Shown here one piece after another: positions 8,822 to 16,872 of a stretch of 64,000 bases of DNA. Position numbers and translations under genes: made by a program. This DNA is from Aurantiacibacter sediminis (GTDB taxonomy: Bacteria; Pseudomonadota; Alphaproteobacteria; Sphingomonadales; Sphingomonadaceae). Position 1 is the stretch's first letter. Every line of letters begins with the position of its first letter. The notes beneath the pieces were generated by a model. That model made no database searches. It was given only the letters and a program-made list of their open reading frames with translations, and had not been told where the DNA came from. The stretch covers positions 496,001 through 560,000 of the forward strand of contig NZ_JAEANY010000001.1 of NCBI RefSeq assembly GCF_016019885.1. The letters are read 5' to 3'.

Positions 8822-10002
8822 GGCGCCTGCTCCATAGGGGCGATGCCGGCGCGGATGACACGCAGGGCGTTCAATCCCATGATCGCGCGGATTTCGTCCT
8901 CTGAAAAGCCGTCTTCTATAAGAGCCTGCGTCACATGTACGATCTGTGCCGTGTCGAAGCGCACTTCCACCGTTCCGTCATAATCGCTGCCAAGCGCGAC
9001 ATGCTCCACGCCGACGAGGTCCGCCACATGGCGCATCGCGGCGACGATGGCTTGCGGCGAAGTGTCGCACACAGCGCCGTCGAAATAGCCGATGCCGATC
9101 ACTCCACCTGTCGCCGCCACGCCGCGAATCTCATCGTCGGTCAGGTTGCGATTGACCGGGCAGGTCGCCTGCACCCCGCCATGGCTGGAGACCAGCGGGC
9201 GGCGCGCCATGGTGATCAGCTCGGCCACGCATTGATGGCTGCAATGGGCGACATCGACGATGACACCCATGCGCTCCATTTCACCCACCATCTCGCGCCC
9301 GAAATCGGTCAGGCCGCCCTTATCCTCACCATGCATCGATCCGGCGAGTTCATTGTCGAAGAAATGGGTGATCCCTGCCATGCGCATGCCATCATCATAC
9401 AGGCGCTGGAGGTTCTCCGCGCGGCCTTCCAGATTGTGCAGCCCCTCGACCGAGAACAGGCCGCCAATAGGGCGACCTGTCGCGTTGCGCTGCTCCAGCA
9501 AGGCATCGATATCTTCGGGAGAGCGGATCGTTCTCAGCGCATCGGGAGCTTGATTGGCGGCACGGGTCAGGCGCGATGCGTGCCAGCGCGATCGTTCGAG
9601 CAGCGATGTCCAGGTTGACACCGGCTGCAGCTGGCCGATGGCAAGCAGCGTAATGTTGTCGCGCGCGTCGGCGGAATTCTCATCAAAATTGAGGCCCGCA
9701 GGCGATTTGGTGACGCTGGAGAATACCTGCAGCGCCACATTGCCATCGATAAGGCGCGGCAAATCCATATGGCCGCGATCCGCGCGCTCCACCGGATCAC
9801 GCGCCCACATCAGAGTGTCCGAATGCAGATCGACGATCGTCAGCGTTGCATGCAATTCGCGTGCTTCATCGGTAATTTCCGGCAGCGATCCGCCATCGAT
9901 CACATTCATATTTCGCTCGGCGATACCGGGGGCGAAGATGAAGAAGCCCGCCAGTGCCACGACCAGCACAATGCCAAGACCTTTGAGAAGCCGACCGATC
10001 AC
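8818..10002 (-). CDS. Membrane dipeptidase, peptidase family M19
   Basis: Zinc dipeptidase of the renal-dipeptidase family, 394 residues, with an N-terminal membrane anchor (about residues 7-26) that puts the catalytic domain in the periplasm. The metal-site motifs appear in order: LHSDT with His60 and Asp62, GLFSVEGLHNLEGR with the bridging Glu, VDVAHCSHQ, SSHGG, and GSDYDG. Likely role: trimming of dipeptides, including D-configured C-terminal residues. It overlaps folA and ribF by four bases on each side, so the cluster is translated in tight succession. Confidence 0.9.
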   Translation of the reverse strand: MIGRLLKGLGIVLVVALAGFFIFAPGIAERNMNVIDGGSLPEITDEARELHATLTIVDLHSDTLMWARDPVERADRGHMDLPRLIDGNVALQVFSSVTKSPAGLNFDENSADARDNITLLAIGQLQPVSTWTSLLERSRWHASRLTRAANQAPDALRTIRSPEDIDALLEQRNATGRPIGGLFSVEGLHNLEGRAENLQRLYDDGMRMAGITHFFDNELAGSMHGEDKGGLTDFGREMVGEMERMGVIVDVAHCSHQCVAELITMARRPLVSSHGGVQATCPVNRNLTDDEIRGVAATGGVIGIGYFDGAVCDTSPQAIVAAMRHVADLVGVEHVALGSDYDGTVEVRFDTAQIVHVTQALIEDGFSEDEIRAIMGLNALRVIRAGIAPMEQAP

Positions 10003-10499
10003 GTGCGCCGCTCGAAAGTGACGAAGTCGAAAGGCGGAAAGCCTTCAGCCGTGCGCGCTTCGCGCGCCACTTCGACCCAGCTATCGTCATCGGCAGGGCT
10101 GCGCATGGTGACATCGCCTTCGGTGTCTTCATGCACTTCGGTGAGTTCGAAAACGGTACCATGATCCCAAAACAGGTCGAAAATCTCCGCCCCGCCAATC
10201 ACGGAGAAATCCTCATCCCCCACCAAAGCGAGTGCGCCGCCGAGGTCGTGCGCGACTTCGGCACCATCGGCCTGCCAGTCTTCGGATCGCGTCAGCACGA
10301 TATGGCGCCGACCGGGCAGAAGACCGGGCAGGCTTTCGAATGTCTTACGGCCCATTACCATCGGCTTGCCCATGGTAAGGCGCTTGAACCTTTTCAGATC
10401 TTCCGAAATTGCCCAGGGCACGGCGCCATCGCGCGCGATCACGCCATTGATGGCGCGGGCGACGATGAATAGAATTTCGCGATCAGCGGCGTCAGTCAA
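9999..10499 (-). CDS. folA: Dihydrofolate reductase
   Basis: Reduces dihydrofolate to tetrahydrofolate with NADPH. 166 residues. Typical DHFR features: INGVIARDGAVPWAISEDLKRF, with WAI/DLKRF around the folate pocket, the GRKTFESLP motif, the RHIVLTRS strand and GGAEIFDLF near residue 121. The usual thyA partner is not adjacent. Its start is four bases after the purK stop and its end overlaps the dipeptidase start, so purK-folA-M19-ribF-GDPD probably form one leftward unit joining purine, folate and flavin genes. Confidence 0.95.
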   Translation of the reverse strand: MTDAADREILFIVARAINGVIARDGAVPWAISEDLKRFKRLTMGKPMVMGRKTFESLPGLLPGRRHIVLTRSEDWQADGAEVAHDLGGALALVGDEDFSVIGGAEIFDLFWDHGTVFELTEVHEDTEGDVTMRSPADDDSWVEVAREARTAEGFPPFDFVTFERRT

Positions 10500-10502
10500 A
10501 AC

Positions 10503-11558
10503 TCAGCCCACCCGGGTGACGTGGCCCATCTTGCGACCCTCGCGCGCCTCGGCCTTGCCGTAGAGATGGAGGTGAGCCTTGGGGTCGGAGAGGTGCTTTG
10601 CTACATCCAGCGCATTCGCGCCGATCAGATTGTCCATGACCATCGTTCCGCTCACGCTGGCGGTATCGCCCAGCGGCAGACCGGCGATGGCGCGAATATG
10701 GTTCTCGAATTGGCTGGTGACGGCTCCTTCAATAGTCCAGTGGCCCGAATTGTGCACGCGCGGGGCCATTTCGTTGAATAACGGGCCATTCGCCGTGGCG
10801 AAGAATTCACAGGTGAGCACGCCGACATATTCGAGCGCTTCGGCGATCTTTTGCGCCAGCGTCCGCGCGGCTTCTACCTGCTCGCCAACGATAGCGGGCG
10901 CGGGCAATTCGCAGTGCGCGAGGATGCCGCTGTCATGCCGGTTGCGGGTCGAATCCCAAAATCGCACTTCGCCCTCGCGCCCTCGCACGAGGATAACCGA
11001 GAATTCGCATTCGAAGCGGACTTTGCCTTCATAGACACTGCCGCTTGCAGGCACGCGCACGCCGTCCGCTTCATGCGCGCTGGCAATGCTCCACTGGCCC
11101 TTGCCGTCATAGCCATCGCGCCGTGTCTTCAGGATGCCGGGCGTGCCGACCTTCTCGATAGCTTCAGCCAGATCGGCATCGTGATCGACCACGGCGAAGG
11201 GCGCGGGCAATCCGCCGAGCTCCTCGACGAAGCGTTTCTCGCTCACCCGGTCTTGTGCGATTTCAAGCGCGCGTGTGCCGGGGGCCAGCATACCGGCAGG
11301 GATCGCTGAAAGCGGCTCTACCGGCACGTTCTCGAACTCATAGGTCACCACATCGCAGGCAGATGCAAAGGCTGCCAGCGCTTCGCGATCATGCCAGGAT
11401 GCCTTGGTGAACTGCGCGCTGACTTCGGCTGCAACGCTATGCTCTTCCGGCGAGAAGATATGACAGCGATAGCCCAATTGCGCGGCAGACATCGCCATCA
11501 TCCGGCCAAGCTGGCCGCCGCCCAAAATGCCGATTGTCGATCCGGGAGCTAGCACCAT
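10503..11558 (-). CDS. purK: N5-carboxyaminoimidazole ribonucleotide synthase
   Basis: ATP-grasp enzyme that carboxylates aminoimidazole ribonucleotide with bicarbonate in purine synthesis. 351 residues. The N-terminal GILGGGQLGRMM is diagnostic; the ATP-grasp core includes LKTRRDGYDGKGQW and the C-terminal half NEMAPRVHNSGHWTIEG. GGAGG lies directly before the ATG at 11558, so a GTG three bases further in may be the true start. It sits behind purE, as expected, but a palindromic repeat occupies the gap. Confidence 0.95.
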   Translation of the reverse strand: MVLAPGSTIGILGGGQLGRMMAMSAAQLGYRCHIFSPEEHSVAAEVSAQFTKASWHDREALAAFASACDVVTYEFENVPVEPLSAIPAGMLAPGTRALEIAQDRVSEKRFVEELGGLPAPFAVVDHDADLAEAIEKVGTPGILKTRRDGYDGKGQWSIASAHEADGVRVPASGSVYEGKVRFECEFSVILVRGREGEVRFWDSTRNRHDSGILAHCELPAPAIVGEQVEAARTLAQKIAEALEYVGVLTCEFFATANGPLFNEMAPRVHNSGHWTIEGAVTSQFENHIRAIAGLPLGDTASVSGTMVMDNLIGANALDVAKHLSDPKAHLHLYGKAEAREGRKMGHVTRVG

Positions 11559-11570
11559 ACCTCCGTCTGC

Positions 11571-11643
11571 CCTGAGCTTGTCGAAGGGCTGTCCTTACTG
11601 TTGCTTCGCTAGACCAAAAAAGCAGTCCTTCGACAAGCTCAGG
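11571..11643. repeat. Inverted repeat between purE and purK
   Basis: Two perfect 17-bp inverted arms, CCTGAGCTTGTCGAAGG at 11571-11587 and its reverse complement at 11627-11643, separated by 39 bases. This core sequence is a dispersed repeat common in Sphingomonadales and some other bacteria. A one-mismatch copy of the arm is embedded in pheT at 55517. In the transcript it would form a stable hairpin just before the purK ribosome site. Confidence 0.85.
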
Positions 11644-11660
11644 ACGAACGGCAATTGTGA

Positions 11661-12143
11661 TTATTCCTTAGGATGCTGAGCCACTTTGTCGGTCTGCGCC
11701 GCGCGCCAGTCTTGCAGCCGCCCTGCCAGGGCATCATCGCCGAGTGCGAGAATCGACGCGGCGAGCAAGCCCGCATTGGTCGCGCCAGCCTCGCCAATCG
11801 CAAGCGTGCCGGTCGGAACGCCTGCGGGCATCTGGACAATGGACAACAGGCTGTCGAGACCGCTGAGCGCCCGCGACTGCACCGGCACGCCGAGCACGGG
11901 CAGATGCGTGAGCGCGGCGATCATTCCGGGCAAATGCGCCGCCCCGCCAGCGCCTGCGATCACCACCTGAAAGCCTTCTTCCGCCACGCCCTTGCCAAAG
12001 GCGTGCAGCCTGTCCGGCGTGCGGTGAGCGGAAACGATGCGCGCTTCGTACGAAACGCCGAGATCATCCAGCACCTTTGCCGCGCATTGCATGGTCGGCC
12101 AGTCAGACTGGCTGCCCATCACGATTGCCACTTGTGCGCTCAT
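11661..12143 (-). CDS. purE: N5-carboxyaminoimidazole ribonucleotide mutase, class I
   Basis: Moves the carboxyl group of N5-CAIR to give CAIR, the step after PurK. 160 residues. Substrate loops are clear: [11 protein letters not shown] (9-19), SAHRTPDRL (39-47) and [16 protein letters not shown]. Start ATG 12143 lies four bases after the gpmA stop, so purE may be read from the gpmA promoter. PurK follows after the inverted repeat. Confidence 0.95.
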   Translation of the reverse strand: MSAQVAIVMGSQSDWPTMQCAAKVLDDLGVSYEARIVSAHRTPDRLHAFGKGVAEEGFQVVIAGAGGAAHLPGMIAALTHLPVLGVPVQSRALSGLDSLLSIVQMPAGVPTGTLAIGEAGATNAGLLAASILALGDDALAGRLQDWRAAQTDKVAQHPKE

Positions 12144-12147
12144 TGGA

Positions 12148-12837
12148 TCAGGAATCCTTTAAGTAATAGCGTTCGCCCGGCTGCATTGTCGCATCGTCGA
12201 ATTCGTAGATGATCGGCTGGCCGGTGGGAATTTCGAGACCCGTGATCTCGTCATCGGAAATGTCCGAGAGATGCTTTACCAGCGCGCGCAGACTGTTGCC
12301 GTGCGCGGAAATAATCACCGTCTCGCCTTTCTCCAGCTGCGGCAGGATGGTGTTTTCCCAATAGGGCAGCACGCGCTCGATGGTCAGCTTCAGGCTCTCG
12401 GTCTGCGGAACGTCGATCCCGTCATAACGCGGATCATTGCCGGGATCGTATTTGTCGCCCTTTTCCATCGGCGGGGGCGGTACGTCGAAACTGCGGCGCC
12501 AGATATGCACCTGCTCATCGCCGTGCTTGTCGCGCGTTTCCTGCTTGTTGAGCCCGGTCAGCCCGCCATAATGGCGCTCATTCAGCTGCCAGTTCTTGGT
12601 TTCCGGAATCCACAGCCGCTCGCATTCTTCCAGCGCCAGATGCAGCGTCTTGATCGCGCGTTTCTGCACGCTGGTGAAAGCGACGGTCGCGAATACGCCT
12701 TTCTCTTTCAGCAGGCGGCCCGCCTCGCGCGCTTCTTCAACGCCTTTTTCGGTGACATCGACATCCCACCAGCCGGTAAAGCGATTGGCGAGATTCCATT
12801 CGGACTGGCCATGGCGAACGAGGATCAGTTTGGGCAC
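12148..12837 (-). CDS. gpmA: 2,3-bisphosphoglycerate-dependent phosphoglycerate mutase
   Basis: Interconverts 3- and 2-phosphoglycerate in glycolysis and gluconeogenesis. 229 residues, the usual dPGM length. The phosphoacceptor motif [10 protein letters not shown] (His9) opens the protein, [11 protein letters not shown] follows, [13 protein letters not shown] is the conserved dPGM block and [10 protein letters not shown] carries the second active His. It heads the leftward gpmA-purE-purK-folA series. Confidence 0.95.
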   Translation of the reverse strand: MPKLILVRHGQSEWNLANRFTGWWDVDVTEKGVEEAREAGRLLKEKGVFATVAFTSVQKRAIKTLHLALEECERLWIPETKNWQLNERHYGGLTGLNKQETRDKHGDEQVHIWRRSFDVPPPPMEKGDKYDPGNDPRYDGIDVPQTESLKLTIERVLPYWENTILPQLEKGETVIISAHGNSLRALVKHLSDISDDEITGLEIPTGQPIIYEFDDATMQPGERYYLKDS

Positions 12838-12880
12838 GGAAAATGTCCTTTAGGTCTTGCGGTCACAGCAAGGCAGGGCG

Positions 12881-13021
12881 TTAGCCTTCGTCATCTGTCT
12901 TGGGAAGAGCTTCGTCGGCCTTTTGCCGGTCTGCCATTTCGCGCGCCTGCGTCTTGCGCCGACGCAGGTTCTCGCGCAACTTGGCGGCCAGGCGCTCTTC
13001 GCGGGTCATGTCCTTGCACAT
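12881..13021 (-). CDS. Small basic/acidic helical protein, 46 residues
   Basis: A short reading frame starting MCKDMTREERLAAKLRENLR and ending in an acidic tail (PKTDDEG). It is very rich in Arg, Lys, Glu and Ala and should be one long helix. AGAGG stands six bases before ATG 13021, a good ribosome site; the internal ATG at 13009 is less well placed. Short proteins with this TREERLAAKLRENLRRRK pattern are, as I recall, common hypothetical proteins in sphingomonads. No function is known to me. It precedes gpmA on the same strand by 43 bases. Confidence 0.65.
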   Translation of the reverse strand: MCKDMTREERLAAKLRENLRRRKTQAREMADRQKADEALPKTDDEG

Positions 13022-13064
13022 AGCCTACCTCTTGCCGCAAGGTGCGTTTCGGCTCAAGCTTGGC

Positions 13065-13093
13065 TTGACATTCGCGGCGCAGATGACAATAGC
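13065..13093 (+). promoter_or_regulatory. Candidate promoter for tRNA-Thr
   Basis: A perfect -35 hexamer TTGACA at 13065-13070 is followed after 17 bases by AATAGC, a weak -10. It would start transcription near 13100, about 58 bases before the tRNA. The -10 matches the consensus at only three positions, so this rests mainly on the -35 and the spacing. Confidence 0.35.
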
Positions 13094-13157
13094 GCGCGCC
13101 TGCCTGACGGGTAATGAAACGCAACGGTGATTCTTGTCACCTGCCCACAGGACCGGA

Positions 13158-13232
13158 GCCGCGGTAGCTCAGTGGTAGAGCGCACCCTTGGTAAGGGTGA
13201 GGCCGAGAGTTCAATTCTCTCTCGTGGCACCA
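13158..13232 (+). tRNA. tRNA-Thr (anticodon GGT)
   Basis: 75 bases that fold as a full cloverleaf: acceptor GCCGCGG with TCGTGGC (G-T wobbles), D arm GCTC/GAGC, anticodon stem CACCC/GGGTG with loop TTGGTAA giving anticodon GGT, five-base variable loop, T arm GAGAG/CTCTC with TTCAATT loop, discriminator A and an encoded CCA. It decodes ACC and ACU. The encoded CCA end runs straight into the upstream arm of the trailer hairpin. Confidence 0.96.
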
Positions 13233-13263
13233 TTTTTCTGAAGGAAAAATGATTGTTTGTTCT
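13231..13263 (+). terminator. Trailer hairpin of tRNA-Thr, likely intrinsic terminator
   Basis: An 8-bp perfect stem CATTTTTC (13231-13238) with GAAAAATG (13244-13251) and loop TGAAG, followed by the T-rich tract ATTGTTTGTTCT. The first two bases of the stem are the last two of the tRNA CCA end, so the unprocessed transcript would pair its CCA terminus with the trailer. tRNA-Gly at 29247 has the same arrangement. Confidence 0.65.
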
Positions 13264-13265
13264 CC

Positions 13266-13293
13266 GCCCGCCCATCCGGGCGTGCGTCCTCGG
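13266..13293 (+). repeat. CATCCG hairpin unit, copy A1
   Basis: 28-bp unit: stem GCCCGCC, loop CATCCG, stem GGCGTGC (6 of 7 pairs), tail GTCCTCGG. The tail overlaps the first bases of the 245-bp repeat. Three other units with the same loop and tail but different stems lie at 13551-13578 (opposite strand), 29354-29381 and 29398-29425. Confidence 0.8.
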
Positions 13294-13528
13294 TGCTGTT
13301 CGCTTCGCGGGGACTTCGTTCCCGCTGCGCGGCACCTGCGGGCTTCGCGGTTGCTCGCTGTCGCTGAGCTGCGCTCAGCGATTCTCGCGCTTCAGCCGGG
13401 AAGTGTCGCGGAGCACGGGCCATCGGCCCGCAAGCGCGAATGCGCGCCCGGAGCCGCCCCGCAGCGGAGCGGAGGGATTCAGGCGAGGATAGCCTAAGGG
13501 AGCGGATGCGACCGCCGGCGCCTGAGGC
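13284..13528 (+). repeat. 245-bp repeat behind tRNA-Thr, copy A
   Basis: Direct copy of 29416-29660, identical in length with no gaps and seven base differences by my count (about 97 percent identity). It begins 51 bases after the tRNA. Inside are strong hairpins: GCGGGGA with TTCCCGC around CTTCG, a perfect nine-pair stem TCGCTGAGC/GCTCAGCGA with a three-base loop, and CGGGCC/GGCCCG. Open frames exist on both strands but show no start signals or protein-like conservation. I interpret it as a non-coding structured or mobile element of unknown function. Confidence 0.88.
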
Positions 13529-13550
13529 CAAACAAATTAGATTGCGTCTA

Positions 13551-13578
13551 GCGAGGACGAACCTGCGGATGCAGGTTC
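13551..13578 (-). repeat. CATCCG hairpin unit, copy A2 (inverted)
   Basis: Read on the minus strand: stem GAACCTG, loop CATCCG, stem CAGGTTC (7 of 7 pairs), tail GTCCTCGC. It lies 22 bases beyond the 245-bp repeat and is inverted relative to unit A1, so the repeat is bracketed by inverted hairpin units at this locus. The remaining bases up to the gene at 13657 are A-rich with no feature I can name. Confidence 0.78.
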
Positions 13579-13656
13579 AAGAAGAAAACAAAACGAAACG
13601 CCCGCGGAAGAACAACCCTCTTCCCCTCTCCGTGTGTCACTTATAGATATCACCCG

Positions 13657-14121
13657 ATGGACACCGAACCGCTTACCCAGCTCGACCCTTCCTACACCAC
13701 TGTGATGCGGATCGAGGGGCTGATTACGACCTTACCCTTTGTCATTGGCGCTACGGTGCTTTCGCTTGCGGAGGTGGTGCCTGCCTATGTTCCGGCGATC
13801 CCGGTGGTCATTCTTGCAGTTATCCTGATCGGCGTGCTGCCGCTGAAGCGTTATCACTCACGTGGGTATGACATGAGCACGGACCGGCTGCGGGTGGTGA
13901 AGGGTGTGCTTTTCCATTCTGACACGGTCGTGCCGTTCAGCCGGGTGCAGCATCTCGACGTGGAGCAGGGGCCGCTTGAACGGCTGTTCGGCATCGCGCG
14001 GCTGATCCTGCACACGGCGGGAACGCATAATGCTTCGGTCACGCTTCCGGGCCTGCGGCATGGCGATGCGACGAGCATGCGGGAAGGAATTCGCCAGCAT
14101 GTGAAGCGGGAATCGATGTGA
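13657..14121 (+). CDS. Bacterial PH-domain membrane protein, YdbS-like
   Basis: 154 residues. Two hydrophobic segments (about residues 22-43 and 46-63) precede a bacterial PH-like domain with the typical start HSRGYDMSTDRLRVVKGVLF and the motif VPFSRVQHLDVEQGPLERLFG. Members pair with a larger relative, here the next gene, which overlaps it by four bases (ATGA). In Bacillus the YdbS/YdbT pair affects resistance to antimicrobial peptides; the role here is unknown. It is the first gene after the tRNA-Thr repeat region. Confidence 0.85.
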   Translation: MDTEPLTQLDPSYTTVMRIEGLITTLPFVIGATVLSLAEVVPAYVPAIPVVILAVILIGVLPLKRYHSRGYDMSTDRLRVVKGVLFHSDTVVPFSRVQHLDVEQGPLERLFGIARLILHTAGTHNASVTLPGLRHGDATSMREGIRQHVKRESM

Positions 14122-15731
14122 GCGACAGCGACAGCGAAATCGCGCAGGCCGGCGACACCATTGAGGTGGACGAGTGGCGGCGTGTCAGCCCGCTTTCTGT
14201 TGTCGCGCAAGGAGTGCGGACCATCGGGAGCGCGATCATCCCGGCGGCTTTCGTCCTCTTCGCTGCAGCTCGTCAGGAAGACAAGCTCTCCGGCCTAGCG
14301 CCTTGGCTTGTCCCGATCCTGGGCCTGATCATCGCGATCAATATCTTGCCAGCATGGCTCAACTGGTATCGGCTGCGCTATCGCATCGGCAGCAGCGATG
14401 TGCGGCTGGAGCAGGGCATTATCAGCCGCTCCGCGCGCTCGGTCCCCTACGACCGGATTCAGGATGTAAGTCTCGAGCAGAAGCTGATCCCGCGCCTGTT
14501 GGGCCTTGTCGAAGTGAAATTCGAAACGGGCGCAGGCGGCAAGGATGAGCTGACACTGTCTTATGTCAGCGAGGAAGAAGGCGAGCGCCTGCGCGAAGTG
14601 GTGCGTGGCCTGGTCGAGGGCGCAGACGAAACTGCCGCCATCTGCGTCGCCAGCGAAGTCCAGCCCGGCGAGCACGTTAGCGTACGAGACACAGGGGATA
14701 GGCTTCTCTTCGCGATGCCGCCCCAGCGCCTATTGACGTTCGGCCTGTTCAGTTTCTCGCTGGTGATCTTCGCCGTGCTGGTCGGCGTGGTGCAGCAATT
14801 CGAATTCCTACTCCCTTTCGATGTGGTCGATTACATTGCCGACTATTTCGAGGATGAGCGCTATGCCGAGGCAGGTTCGTATATCAGCGGCATGGACACG
14901 ATAGCGCGCATTGCCGGGATTGCGTGGCTCATTGCATCGGTCGTGCTCGTTGGTCTTGCCAGCGGCGTGGTAAAGACCTTCGTGCGGGACTGGGAATTCC
15001 GGCTGGAGCGCACCGCGAAAGGCTTCCGTCGCCGCCGCGGCCTGTTGACCAAAACCGATGTTGTGATGCCGGTCCACCGGGTGCAGGCCCTGATAGTCTC
15101 CACCGGCCTGATCCGCCGCCGGTTCGGCTGGCACGGCCTGTCCTTTATCTCGCTGGCGCAAGATTCAGGCAGCGCCAATCATGATGTGGCGCCTTTTGCC
15201 AAAATGACGGAAATTGCGCCCATCGCTTCGGAAGCTGGTTTTACATTACCGGAGAGAACCGAGGAGTGGCGCCGGCCCAGCTCTGCGTTTTATTTTGATC
15301 GTGGCTTGATCCAATCACTGGTGATCCTGTTGATCGGCCTGGTCGTCTTCATCGTCGCTGCGGCGGAGGCTGAGCGGAACGTTCCTGGCCTCTACATCAT
15401 CGGCGCGATTGTCGCAGTGCTGATCTCGCTGACTGCCGCGCGGCAATATTATCTGTGGCGCTACGATCGTCATGCGCTCGATCCCGAGCAGGTCCTTTCC
15501 CGCCGCGGCTGGCTCGCGCCGCGCACGCAGATCGCCAATCGGGTGAAGCTGCATTCGGTCGAAATCGCCCAAGGGCCGCTTGGGCGCTGGCACAATTATT
15601 GTGATCTGGTGTTCGGCATGGCGGGCGGGCGTTTCGCGTTTCGCGGCCTGGCGCTGGAGGATGCGAAGAAATTGCGCGCTGCCGTGCTCGATAGCATTGC
15701 GTCGGTCGATTTTGCGCGGCTGCCGAAATAG
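14118..15731 (+). CDS. Bacterial PH-domain membrane protein, YdbT-like
   Basis: 537 residues with paired membrane helices followed by repeated bPH2 domains. The pattern RIGSSDVRLEQGIISRSARSV near residue 90, a central pair of helices (near 200-220 and 270-290) with the module RRRRGLLTKTDVVMPVHRVQ, and a third helix pair (395-430) followed by VLSRRGWLAPRTQIANRVKL indicate three membrane-plus-PH repeats. It is coupled to the smaller PH protein and ends at a strong terminator. It acts at the membrane; its molecular role is not established. Confidence 0.85.
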   Translation: MSDSDSEIAQAGDTIEVDEWRRVSPLSVVAQGVRTIGSAIIPAAFVLFAAARQEDKLSGLAPWLVPILGLIIAINILPAWLNWYRLRYRIGSSDVRLEQGIISRSARSVPYDRIQDVSLEQKLIPRLLGLVEVKFETGAGGKDELTLSYVSEEEGERLREVVRGLVEGADETAAICVASEVQPGEHVSVRDTGDRLLFAMPPQRLLTFGLFSFSLVIFAVLVGVVQQFEFLLPFDVVDYIADYFEDERYAEAGSYISGMDTIARIAGIAWLIASVVLVGLASGVVKTFVRDWEFRLERTAKGFRRRRGLLTKTDVVMPVHRVQALIVSTGLIRRRFGWHGLSFISLAQDSGSANHDVAPFAKMTEIAPIASEAGFTLPERTEEWRRPSSAFYFDRGLIQSLVILLIGLVVFIVAAAEAERNVPGLYIIGAIVAVLISLTAARQYYLWRYDRHALDPEQVLSRRGWLAPRTQIANRVKLHSVEIAQGPLGRWHNYCDLVFGMAGGRFAFRGLALEDAKKLRAAVLDSIASVDFARLPK

Positions 15732-15753
15732 CTGCTGCCAATCCAACCCGCAC

Positions 15754-15792
15754 AAAAAAAAGGCCCCGGTAATCGCCGGGGCCTCTTCGTTT
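15754..15792 (+). terminator. Bidirectional intrinsic terminator
   Basis: Stem AGGCCCCGG (15761-15769) with CCGGGGCCT (15776-15784) and loop TAATCG. It is flanked by eight A on the left and TCTTCGTTT on the right, so it can stop both the rightward PH-protein transcript and the leftward PRC-barrel transcript. Confidence 0.88.
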
Positions 15793-15850
15793 CTGCGGCC
15801 CTGCGGTGATCATTTGATCAAACCGCGTGCATGAGCCGCTCTACTAGTTA

Positions 15851-16285
15851 TCAGTACATCACACCGTAATAGGCATAGACGTTACGTCCGAAATCTTCGT
15901 TAAAGCCACTCCGCTCATCCTTCGCGATGCTCGGTGCGTCCTTCAGGCGCGACTTGTCGATATTGACGACATAACCGTTCTTTTCGGTGTCGTAATCGAG
16001 CGCGTCCCATGGGATCGGATGGTACTTCTCGTTAATGCCTAGAAAGCCGCCGAAACTCATGACTGAATATTCGACACGTCCGGAGCGTTTGCCGATCATC
16101 AGGTGATCGATGCTGCCGAGCTCTTCGCCATCGGTGGCGTAGACCTTCGTACCGCTCACACGGTCGCTTGAAATTAGATCCGCGCTTGCGTCCCGTTCCA
16201 TCGGGCGTGAACGGTCAAATTGTGCGCGCCGATCCAGCTCGGCGTCGGAAAAGTCGTTACGGTTTCTGAGAGTCTGCTGAGTCAT
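15851..16285 (-). CDS. PRC-barrel domain protein, probable general stress protein
   Basis: 144 residues: a charged N-terminal stretch, then a PRC-barrel (about residues 36-115) with SSDRVSGTKVYATDGEELG, IDHLMIGKRSGRVEYSVMSF and the FLGINEKYHPIPWDAL block typical of stand-alone PRC proteins in sphingomonads. Its substrate or partner is unknown; PRC-barrels generally bind RNA or proteins. A well-formed EcfG-type promoter lies about 160 bases upstream, suggesting induction in the general stress response. It converges on the PH-protein pair across a shared terminator. Confidence 0.87.
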   Translation of the reverse strand: MTQQTLRNRNDFSDAELDRRAQFDRSRPMERDASADLISSDRVSGTKVYATDGEELGSIDHLMIGKRSGRVEYSVMSFGGFLGINEKYHPIPWDALDYDTEKNGYVVNIDKSRLKDAPSIAKDERSGFNEDFGRNVYAYYGVMY

Positions 16286-16442
16286 AAAATGGCTCCTCTT
16301 TGGTGACCGATGGCGGACGCGATCCTGAGCGGATGCTTGCTTGTGGGCCTACGTCTTGCCTCTGAGAGAGGTGCTCAACCCGGTAATCCGGGGAGCGCGA
16401 TTGGCCCGCGCCTGTCAACGCCATCGGCGCGTTCAATTAATA

Positions 16443-16467
16443 AACGGTCAGGCATGAAGTATGTTCC
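16443..16467 (-). promoter_or_regulatory. Candidate EcfG (general stress response) promoter
   Basis: On the minus strand GGAAC (16467-16463) is followed after exactly 16 bases by CGTT (16446-16443). This is the known consensus of the alphaproteobacterial EcfG sigma factor. It points at the PRC-barrel gene starting at 16285, giving a leader of about 150 bases. The stretch from 16286 to 16519 has no other feature I can support. Confidence 0.6.
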
Positions 16468-16519
16468 GAGAAAATCTCATTTTTCTCTATGTTTAGCTCC
16501 ACGATGTCGGTTTTTGGAG

Positions 16520-16822
16520 TTACGCGCGCAGATCGGACCAATCGGGGTGCTTGTCGAATTGCGCGGCGACATAGGGGCATCCCGGCACGATTTTGAAATC
16601 CTGCTCGCGCGCATCGGCGATCATCGCTTCGACAAGTTTGAGGGCGATGCCCTTGCCGCGTGCTTCGGGCGGAGTGAAGGTGTGGTTGGCATTGCGCACG
16701 TCTCCATCGCCGCGAGAGACACTGCGCCATGTCAATTCGGCCTTCTGATCCGTGCCTTCTACATCGGCGCAGTAGGCTCCGTGGTTGCCCTCGTCAGTCA
16801 CGATGATTTCGATATTGGCCAT
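16520..16822 (-). CDS. Small GNAT-type N-acetyltransferase (YjdJ-like)
   Basis: 100 residues, the size of the minimal GNAT family whose members have one acetyl-CoA site. The signature HTFTPPEARGKGIALKLVEA (about 47-66) contains the R-G-K-G pyrophosphate loop; the C-terminal block KIVPGCPYVAAQFDKHPDW, with a conserved Cys and Tyr, is typical. AAGGAG stands six bases before ATG 16822. The acceptor substrate is unknown. It is divergent from the threonine aldolase gene. Confidence 0.87.
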   Translation of the reverse strand: MANIEIIVTDEGNHGAYCADVEGTDQKAELTWRSVSRGDGDVRNANHTFTPPEARGKGIALKLVEAMIADAREQDFKIVPGCPYVAAQFDKHPDWSDLRA

Positions 16823-16872
16823 GTGTTACTCCTTCTTGCGCCAAACGCACTGCGAGGCCATGGCGTTCCACC

